Positions 58,066 to 64,000 of a stretch of 64,000 bases of DNA are shown here, in pieces (position 1 is the first letter of the stretch; every line of letters begins with the position of its first letter). A program made the translations under genes and the position numbers. This DNA is from Mycoplana azooxidifex. Lineage in GTDB: Bacteria; Pseudomonadota; Alphaproteobacteria; Rhizobiales; Rhizobiaceae. The stretch is from the NCBI RefSeq assembly GCF_014196765.1, contig NZ_JACIEE010000008.1:124001-188000 (forward strand), read 5' to 3'. Under the pieces are notes generated by a model. It was not told the origin of the DNA, ran no database searches, and was given only the letters and a program-made list of their open reading frames with translations.

Positions 58066-59817
58066 ATGCGCACCGCCATCAGAAACGACGGGGAGAGCCG
58101 CACCGTCGGTGCCCCGTCCGGCACGATCCCGGCCACTGGTCCCGCCGCCGCCCCCGTCGCTGCGAATGACGACCCGCCGGTGCGGATTGCCGGGCGCGCC
58201 GAAGTACCCGCCGATGCCATCCCCGAACCCCCGGCCGCGTCCGTCGAGAACCCGTCTCCGAATCTGCCGTCCTACCCCTATTTCGTCGCTTCCGCGCTCC
58301 TGCTTCTGACGCAGGGTTTCGGCATGAACATGATCGCCGGCAATCTGCCGCAGTTGCAGGGCGCCTACAGCGCCACGCAGAACGAGGCTGCCTGGCTGAT
58401 CGCCGCCTACCTGGCCCCGAACGTCAGCCTGTCGATCGCCCTCGTCAAGGTGCGCAACCAGTATGGCCTGCGCCGGTTTGCGGAATGCAGCATTCTCTTC
58501 TTCATGCTCGTCTGCATCCTGCACCTGTTCGTCACCGACCTTTCGGGCGCGATCGCCGTGCGCTTCGTCGCAGGCTTCGCCGCAGCCCCCCTTTCGAGCC
58601 TCGGCTTCCTCTACATGATCGAGAAGCTGCCGCCGGAGAAGAAACTTCGCTACGGCATTCCCGCCGCATTGACCCTGATCGCGGTGATGCCCTCGCTCAC
58701 CCGCATCACGTTCCCCACGCTCTTCGATCTCGGCGGCGTGCACGGGCTCTACATCTTCGAGCTCGGGCTCGCCATGGCGAGCTTCGGTGCAATCTACCTG
58801 CTGCCGCTGACCTCGCCGCCGCGGATCCGGGCCATCGAGCGGCTGGATTTCATAAGCTATCCGCTGATTGCCCTTGGCTTAGGTTCCATGGCGGTCGTGC
58901 TGTCGACCGGCCGGCTCTACTGGTGGTTCGAGGCCCCCTGGCTCGGCGAATTGCTGGTCCTTTCCATCGTCTGCCTGACGCTTGCGATCGTGATCGACCT
59001 GAACCGCGAGCAGCCCTTCATCGATTTCCGCTGGCTGCTGAGCCCGTCGATGCTGCATTTCACCGCCGTGCTGCTGCTGTTCAGGCTGCTTCTGACGGAG
59101 CAGACGGCTGCGGCCACCAACTTCTTCCTCGTGCTCGGCCTCCAGAGCGACCAGTTGACCGGGCTCTACGTCGTCATCGCTTTGGCGGCCGTCACCGGCG
59201 GCGTGGCCTGCGCGCTTTTGAACCGGCCGGGACGCGAGCCCTATATCCACTTCGTCTGCCTGCTGCTGATCGCCGTCGGCGCCTTCATGGACAGCCACGC
59301 CACCAACCTGACCCGCCCGCACGACATCTATGTCAGCCAGGCGCTCATGGCCCTTGCCAGCGCGATGTTCCTGCCGCCGGCGATGGCAAAGGGCATAGCC
59401 GAGGCGTTCAAGCGCGGACCGAACCACTTCCTCACCTTCATCCTCGTCTTCCTGGCGACGCAGAACATCGGCGGGCAACTCGGTTCGGCTGTGTTCGGGA
59501 CGATGATCACGCTGCGCGAGAAGTTTCATTCCAACGTGCTCGCCCAGTCGATCACGCTTACCGACCCGGTCGTCGCCAACCGCCTCAGCCAGCTTTCGGC
59601 GACCTACGGCCACAGGCTGACCGACAGGGCGCTGCTCAACGTCGAGGGCACCAGCATGCTCGCCCAGCAGATCACGCGCGAGGCCAACGTGCTGGCCTAC
59701 AACGACGTGTTCGTGCTGATCGCCGCGCTCTCGCTGTTCGCCGCCATCTGCCTGGTGCTGCACCTGGCCTTCGACACCATCAGGATCCGCACACAGCAGG
59801 ATCCCGCGACGGCCTGA
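58066..59817 (+). CDS. EmrB/QacA-type MFS multidrug exporter (DHA2)
   Basis: A 583-residue DHA2-family exporter with fourteen predicted helices beginning at YPYFVASALLLLTQGFGMNM. QNEAAWLIAAYLAPN and the short RNQYGLRRFAE cytoplasmic loop fit the family. The first 65 residues are an unusually long Pro/Ala-rich cytoplasmic lead (VGAPSGTIPATGPAAAPVAA). The C-terminal half contains LASAMFLPPAMAKGIAEAFK and a periplasmic loop before the last helix. GGAAGG precedes the ATG. It works with the adaptor encoded 38 nt downstream and presumably an outer-membrane channel encoded elsewhere. Confidence 0.9.
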   Translation: MRTAIRNDGESRTVGAPSGTIPATGPAAAPVAANDDPPVRIAGRAEVPADAIPEPPAASVENPSPNLPSYPYFVASALLLLTQGFGMNMIAGNLPQLQGAYSATQNEAAWLIAAYLAPNVSLSIALVKVRNQYGLRRFAECSILFFMLVCILHLFVTDLSGAIAVRFVAGFAAAPLSSLGFLYMIEKLPPEKKLRYGIPAALTLIAVMPSLTRITFPTLFDLGGVHGLYIFELGLAMASFGAIYLLPLTSPPRIRAIERLDFISYPLIALGLGSMAVVLSTGRLYWWFEAPWLGELLVLSIVCLTLAIVIDLNREQPFIDFRWLLSPSMLHFTAVLLLFRLLLTEQTAAATNFFLVLGLQSDQLTGLYVVIALAAVTGGVACALLNRPGREPYIHFVCLLLIAVGAFMDSHATNLTRPHDIYVSQALMALASAMFLPPAMAKGIAEAFKRGPNHFLTFILVFLATQNIGGQLGSAVFGTMITLREKFHSNVLAQSITLTDPVVANRLSQLSATYGHRLTDRALLNVEGTSMLAQQITREANVLAYNDVFVLIAALSLFAAICLVLHLAFDTIRIRTQQDPATA

Positions 59818-59855
59818 CGGCCGGTCGCGACCACGCACACACCCGAGAAACGACC

Positions 59856-60935
59856 ATGAAGAAGCTCATCACCAATATCGCCTCCGCCGCCGCCGTCGCC
59901 ATCGGCGTCTCCGGCGTCACCCTCGTCCTCTATGCCTGGGACCTGCCGCCGTTCCAGAGCGCAGTACAGACGACCGACAACGCCTATGTGCGCGGCTCCG
60001 TCACCCTGATCAGCCCGCAGCTCTCCGGCTACATCGTCGAGGTCCCGGTCAAGGACTTCGAGCACGTCAGGGCCGGTCAGCTGCTCGCGAGGCTCGACGA
60101 CCGCATCTTCAGCCAGAAGGTGGAGCAGGCGAAGGCGACGCAGGCCGCGCAGGAAGCCGCGTTGACCAATTCGATCCAGCAGGAGAAGTCGGCCACTGCC
60201 AAGATCGGTGCCAGCGAGGCGGCCGTTGACAGCGCCACCTACGCCCTGCGGCGCGCCAGGGAAAACTCGACCCGCGTGGAGAATCTCGCCGCCAAGGGCA
60301 TCATGGCCGAAAGCGACCGCGAGCAGAGCCGCACCACGCTCGACCAGGCGCAGGCCGCCGTCGACCAGGCGAAGGCGCAGCTCGAGGTCTCGCGGCAGGA
60401 CCTGCAGTCGATCATCGTCAACCGTGATTCGCTGAAGGCGGCCGTCGACGGGGCGAAGGCGGCCGTCCAGCTCGCCGAGATCGACCTCGCCAACACCCGC
60501 ATCACCGCCCCGCAGGACGGCTCTGTCGGCGAGGTCGGCGTCAAGCTCGGCCAATACGTCGCAGCCGGCACCCAACTGATGGCGGTCGTGCCGAACGGCA
60601 CCTGGATCATCGCCAATTTCAAGGAGACGCAGCTGAGCCGCATCCAGCCCGGCCAGAAGGTGACCTTCACCGTCGACGCGCTCGACCACCTGCAACTGCA
60701 CGGCCATGTCGAGCGCTTCTCCCCGGCTGCCGGCTCGGAGTTCAGCGTCATCAAGCCCGACAACGCCACCGGCAACTTCACCAAGGTCGCCCAGCGCGTC
60801 CCCGTCCGCATCTCGATCGACCCCGGCCAGGAACAGGTTTCCCGCCTGGCGCCCGGCCTGTCGGTCGTGGTTCGCACGGTGGTGGACGGCAGCGGGACGG
60901 CCACGGTTCAGGCCGCCGCGCGGACGAATGGCTGA
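59856..60935 (+). CDS. HlyD/EmrA-family membrane fusion protein
   Basis: A 359-residue periplasmic adaptor. One N-terminal helix (AAAVAIGVSGVTLVLYAW) anchors it; TTDNAYVRGSVTLISPQLSG begins the lipoyl half-motif, then a long coiled coil (residues about 85-200), and LANTRITAPQDGSVGEVGVK closes the lipoyl domain. The barrel follows (WIIANFKETQLSRIQPGQKV). It joins the EmrB-type pump to an outer-membrane channel. The long frame that overlaps the pump gene upstream is an artefact; the ATG at 59856 begins the anchor. The ribosome site (GAGAAACG) is modest. Confidence 0.93.
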   Translation: MKKLITNIASAAAVAIGVSGVTLVLYAWDLPPFQSAVQTTDNAYVRGSVTLISPQLSGYIVEVPVKDFEHVRAGQLLARLDDRIFSQKVEQAKATQAAQEAALTNSIQQEKSATAKIGASEAAVDSATYALRRARENSTRVENLAAKGIMAESDREQSRTTLDQAQAAVDQAKAQLEVSRQDLQSIIVNRDSLKAAVDGAKAAVQLAEIDLANTRITAPQDGSVGEVGVKLGQYVAAGTQLMAVVPNGTWIIANFKETQLSRIQPGQKVTFTVDALDHLQLHGHVERFSPAAGSEFSVIKPDNATGNFTKVAQRVPVRISIDPGQEQVSRLAPGLSVVVRTVVDGSGTATVQAAARTNG

Positions 60936-61017
60936 GGCACCCGCGGAGGGGTATATGAGTACAGCGCATTCGGATTTGTGGAGATGGGGCCTCCGACGGG
61001 CGCGCCGGTCCCACTCT

Positions 61018-61132
61018 CCGTCATGCCGGCCCCCGAGCCGGCATCCAGCCGCGCAAGTCCTTGCGCGATAAAGCATTTTTCGCGCCGCCGACGCGGCGCC
61101 GCTGGATCCCGGCTCGGGGGCCGGGATGACGG
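61018..61132. repeat. Long inverted repeat after the efflux operon
   Basis: The 115-bp element begins CCGTCATGCCGGCCCCCGAG and ends CTCGGGGGCCGGGATGACGG, and the two arms (about 32 bp each, few mismatches) pair over most of their length. A short central part contains GCGCAAGTCCTTGCGC and GCGCCGCCGACGCGGCGCC hairpins. CGTCATCCCGGC-type palindromes are common intergenic elements of alphaproteobacteria. It occupies part of the 301-nt gap between the convergent adaptor and SDR genes and probably ends transcription from both sides; the rest of the gap shows nothing. Confidence 0.8.
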
Positions 61133-61236
61133 TGGAGAGATGGTTCACCCAAAATTCGCGCCGACGCGAGGTCCAGTCCAGCATCCGGCACCCATGACCG
61201 ATCGCCAACACCAAGGCGAGCCAAGGGCGCGTTCTT

Positions 61237-61980
61237 TCACTCCGGCAACCGGTAATCGACGATCTTCTTCTCGCGGACGATGAAGAGCTTGCCGGTCTCG
61301 GTCACGTCGGGGCCGAGGAGCGGCATCAGCGTTTCGGCGACTTCGGAAGGATGCGGCACGGTGGCCGGGTCTTCGCCGGGGATGGCCTGCGCGCGCATCG
61401 CCGTGCGGGTGGCGCCGGGATCGATGGAGAGAATGCGCAGCGGCGTGCGCTGCGTCTCGCCGGCCCAGGTGCGCGCCAAGGCCTCGACGGCGGCCTTGGA
61501 GGCGGAGTAGGGGCCCCAGAAGGGTTTGCACTTGTGGGCTGCGGACGACGACAGGATCAGCGCGCGGCCGGCGTCGGACTTCAGGAGTAACGGCTCGACC
61601 GAGCGGATCAGCCGCCAGGTGGCGTTGACGTTGATGGTCATCACTTTCTCGAACACCTTCGCCTCGACATGGCCGATCGGCGAGATCGTGCCGAGCACGC
61701 CGGCATTGGCGACGAGGATGTCGAGCTTGCCCCAGCGCTCGAAGATCGAGCCGCCGAGCTTGTCGATCGCCGTCATGTCGGCAAGGTCGAAGGGCACCAG
61801 CGTCGCCGTGCCGCCGACCGCCTTGATCGCGTCGTCGAGCTCTTCCAGCCCGCCGACGGTGCGCGCGCAGGCAATCACATGCGCGCCGCGCTTCGCGAGC
61901 GCCAGTGCGGTGAAATAGCCGATGCCGCGCGAGGCGCCGGTGACCAGCGCGATCCTGCCCTTCAGGTCGATGTCCATCAT
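61237..61980 (-). CDS. Short-chain dehydrogenase/reductase
   Basis: A 247-residue classical SDR: NAD(P)-binding TGASRGIG (about residues 14-21), DILVANAGVLG for the NAG motif, the catalytic Ser in LILSSSAAH and YSASK with Tyr and Lys (about residues 156-160). The loop CARTVGGLEE after the second strand lacks an acidic residue, suggesting NADP preference. The substrate is unknown. It follows purF on the same strand but a strong terminator separates them. GGGAAGAGA precedes ATG ATG; either may be the start. Confidence 0.92.
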   Translation of the reverse strand: MMDIDLKGRIALVTGASRGIGYFTALALAKRGAHVIACARTVGGLEELDDAIKAVGGTATLVPFDLADMTAIDKLGGSIFERWGKLDILVANAGVLGTISPIGHVEAKVFEKVMTINVNATWRLIRSVEPLLLKSDAGRALILSSSAAHKCKPFWGPYSASKAAVEALARTWAGETQRTPLRILSIDPGATRTAMRAQAIPGEDPATVPHPSEVAETLMPLLGPDVTETGKLFIVREKKIVDYRLPE

Positions 61981-62002
61981 TCTCTTCCCATCTGTTGCCG
62001 CC

Positions 62003-62035
62003 CAAAAAAGAAGGCTGCGTTCCCGCAGCCTTCTA
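62003..62035 (-). terminator. Rho-independent terminator of purF
   Basis: On the minus strand AGAAGGCTGCG and CGCAGCCTTCT (62009-62019 and 62024-62034 on the plus strand) form a perfect 11-bp stem with a 4-nt loop, followed by TTTTTT. It begins 38 nt after the purF stop codon and is the strongest terminator in the window. Confidence 0.93.
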
Positions 62036-62072
62036 GAATGTTCGAGCCGAATTGAAAACCGTCCCGACCGGT

Positions 62073-63569
62073 TCAGCCGTTGCTGGCGAGCACGGAAACC
62101 TTGCGACCCATCGTCTCGCCATCCTTGTCGAGCAGGCGGGTCGGGTAGTCGCCGGTGAAATAGTGATCGGTGAACTGCGGCCGGGCGTCGTTGCGGTCCT
62201 CGCCGCCGACGGCGCGGTAGAGGCCGTTGATCGACAGGAACTCCAGCGAATCGGCGCCGATGTATTCGGCCATCGCCTTGATATCGGTATACTGGTTGGC
62301 GAGCAGCTTGTCCTTGTCCGGCGTGTCGATGCCGTAGAAGTCCGGATAGAAGATCATCGGGCTGGCGACGCGGATGTGCACTTCCTTGGCACCCGCATCA
62401 CGGATCATCTGCACGATCTTCAGCGACGTCGTGCCGCGCACGATCGAATCGTCGACGAGCACCACGCGCTTGCCCTCGATCATCGCCCGGTTGGCCGAAT
62501 GCTTGAGCTTGACGCCGAAGGCGCGGATCTGCTGCGTCGGCTCGATGAAGGTGCGGCCGACATAGTGGTTGCGGATGATGCCGTATTCGAACGGGATGCC
62601 GCTTTCCTGCGCATATCCCAGAGCAGCCGGCGTACCGCCGTCGGGCACGGGAACGACGACGTCGGCCTCGACCGGGGCTTCCCTGGCGAGGTTGATGCCC
62701 ATGTTCTTGCGGGCGACGTAGACGCTTCGGCCGCCGACCACCGAATCCGGCCGGGCGAAATAGACATATTCGAACAGGCAGAGGCGTTCCGGCTGGCCGT
62801 TGCCGGCCTTGCGGGCGTCGATCGAGATCGAGCCGTCGGGCTGGACCTCGCAGATGATGACCTCGCCGTTCTCCACGTCGCGGACGAACCGGGCGCCGAT
62901 GATGTCGAGCGCGCAGGTTTCCGAGCAGAAGATCGGCTTGCCGTCGAGCTCGCCCATGACCAGCGGACGGATGCCGGTCGGGTCGCGCGCGGCGATCAGC
63001 TTGGTGCGGGTCATGGCCACCATCGAGTAGCCGCCCTCCATCTGGCGGATCGCGTCGATGAAGCGGTCGCCGGTCGAGGTATAGCGGGAGCGGGCGAACA
63101 GGTGCAGCACCACTTCCGTGTCCGAGGTGGACTGACAGATGGCGCCGCCGGCGATCAGCTGCCGGCGCAGGGTCAGGCCGTTGGTGAAGTTGCCGTTGTG
63201 GGCGATGGCAATGCCGCCGACCTCGAGTTCGGCAAACAGCGGCTGGACGTTGCGCAGCGCCACTTCGCCGGTCGTCGAATAGCGGACATGGCCGATGGAC
63301 ATGCTGCCGGGCAGCTTCGCCAGCGTGGCCGGATCGGTGTAGTGGTCGCCGACCAGGCCCATGCGGCGCTCCGAATGGAAGCGCAGCCCGTCGAAGGAGA
63401 CGATGCCGGCCGCCTCCTGTCCGCGGTGCTGCAGGGCGTGCAGGCCGAGTGCGGTCAGCGTTGCCGCGTCCGGATGCCCGAGAATGCCGAAGACGCCGCA
63501 TTCCTCATGCAGCGTATCGCCGTCCGCATCATGCTCGGAGCGGTGGTCGGAAACGGAAAGTTCGGTCAT
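62073..63569 (-). CDS. purF: Amidophosphoribosyltransferase
   Basis: A 498-residue enzyme that starts purine synthesis, forming phosphoribosylamine from PRPP and glutamine. A short propeptide precedes the nucleophilic cysteine in HEECGVFGILG; the glutaminase domain has GHVRYSTTGEVALRNVQPLF and IAHNGNFTNG. The PRPP-binding loop is VVLVDDSIVRGTTS. Cysteines in the C-terminal part are few, so a Fe-S form as in Bacillus is doubtful. The ATG at 63569 is used; a TTG nine bases earlier is possible. It follows cvpA, the usual rhizobial order, after a 258-nt gap that shows no gene. Confidence 0.97.
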   Translation of the reverse strand: MTELSVSDHRSEHDADGDTLHEECGVFGILGHPDAATLTALGLHALQHRGQEAAGIVSFDGLRFHSERRMGLVGDHYTDPATLAKLPGSMSIGHVRYSTTGEVALRNVQPLFAELEVGGIAIAHNGNFTNGLTLRRQLIAGGAICQSTSDTEVVLHLFARSRYTSTGDRFIDAIRQMEGGYSMVAMTRTKLIAARDPTGIRPLVMGELDGKPIFCSETCALDIIGARFVRDVENGEVIICEVQPDGSISIDARKAGNGQPERLCLFEYVYFARPDSVVGGRSVYVARKNMGINLAREAPVEADVVVPVPDGGTPAALGYAQESGIPFEYGIIRNHYVGRTFIEPTQQIRAFGVKLKHSANRAMIEGKRVVLVDDSIVRGTTSLKIVQMIRDAGAKEVHIRVASPMIFYPDFYGIDTPDKDKLLANQYTDIKAMAEYIGADSLEFLSINGLYRAVGGEDRNDARPQFTDHYFTGDYPTRLLDKDGETMGRKVSVLASNG

Positions 63570-63827
63570 GTGCTGCAAGCCTTTGGTCGGGACGGTACGG
63601 GGTTGCGCGATGTTCGTGTCTCTGAAGGCAGGGAGCGGGCCCGCGGGCCGGAACTGCCATGGCGCGGTCCTCTCACTTGCGCGACCGCGACGCCTATATA
63701 TGGAAGCCTGAACGACTTTACCACCGAAGTCCGAGGGCTTCAGTGGCAGCGAAAGTCACTCTACCAGATTTCCGTTGCGGCCGCCCTTTCGAATATTGCG
63801 GGGCAGCCCTGCATTGTCATCCGTGCA

Positions 63828-64000
63828 TCATCCGTTCGTGGCCGGTGCGTCTTCCGCCGGCTCTTCGTCGGTCGCGGGCGCCTGGCCGGTGGTTCCGTCG
63901 GCGCCGTCTGCCGGGGTGTCGGTGCCTTCGGCAGGCGCGCTGCGGCCGAGCAGGCGGTCGCGGATCTCGGTGTCGGCGTTCTCCGGCAGCAGCGCGATCA
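63828..64000 (-). CDS. cvpA: CvpA-family protein, C-terminal fragment
   Basis: The last 56 codons of a gene that continues beyond the right edge. They read IALLPENADTEIRDRLLGRS, then an acidic Ala/Pro/Thr-rich tail (TDEEPAEDAPATNG). Position directly upstream of purF on the same strand and the disordered tail match the rhizobial CvpA (colicin V production) membrane protein. No membrane part is visible in the window, so the assignment depends on context and tail similarity. Confidence 0.7.
   Translation of the reverse strand, partial: IALLPENADTEIRDRLLGRSAPAEGTDTPADGADGTTGQAPATDEEPAEDAPATNG

Noticed and set aside
58485-60935. Single 816-codon protein joining pump and adaptor regions
   Set aside because: The first half is in the wrong frame for the MFS pump and has shadow composition; only the part from 59856 is a real adaptor protein.
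1-64000. CRISPR arrays, tRNA or rRNA genes, phage or IS elements
   Set aside because: No regularly spaced repeats, no cloverleaf or rRNA-like stretches and no transposase or phage structural genes were noticed on either strand.

Overview
This is a GC-rich 64-kb chromosomal segment. Its gene content points to an alphaproteobacterium of the Rhizobiales, most likely Rhizobiaceae (Ensifer, Shinella or Rhizobium-like; the genus is a guess). The clues are the neighbouring nadA and nadB, a NUDIX-type NAD-biosynthesis repressor, the cvpA-purF pair, a TIGR02301 protein, tandem psd-pssA, and palindromic intergenic repeats of the RIME type. I saw no rRNA or tRNA gene, CRISPR array, transposase or prophage gene. 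Almost all of the window is coding.

Layout. 1-1214: a polyamine-binding-like periplasmic protein overlapping the start of a membrane sensor (NspS/MbaA-like). 1384-13847: housekeeping and mixed genes (cfa, tex, a diguanylate cyclase, a GNAT enzyme, recO, a thioesterase, a large DUF2339 membrane protein, a MOSC protein, an MFS transporter). 14029-22394: NAD synthesis, with nadA and nadB separated from nadC by about 4.5 kb that holds an amidase-MFS operon, a LysR regulator and a ParDE toxin-antitoxin pair. 22583-28497: sodC, then the leftward overlapping operon ygfZ, HD hydrolase, phosphatase, nadQ, then several small conserved genes. 28649-42477: SRAP, cysS, VapBC coupled to three GFA-family genes, cimA, rarD, LOG, a LysM protein and an Atm1-type ABC exporter.

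42511-53906 is the most distinctive accessory region. A ten-gene leftward run encodes an aspartate/glutamate-racemase-like enzyme, a complete PotABCD-type ABC importer, a flavin monooxygenase-like protein, a DsbA-family isomerase, two AhpD/CMD-family proteins and a MATE exporter. It is divergent from an Lrp-type regulator and an octopine/nopaline-dehydrogenase-family enzyme. It looks like an uptake-and-catabolism system for an unidentified nitrogenous compound. 54203-64000 returns to core functions: psd-pssA, a DUF1254 protein, a MarR-controlled EmrAB-type pump, an SDR, purF and the end of cvpA.

Two themes recur. First, both type II toxin-antitoxin modules are translationally coupled by 4-nt overlaps to metabolic genes (parE to nadC, vapC to a GFA gene). 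Second, the likely NAD repressor gene and its likely target palindrome upstream of nadA lie in the same window. Functions are inferred from motifs and family resemblance only; no database search was run.
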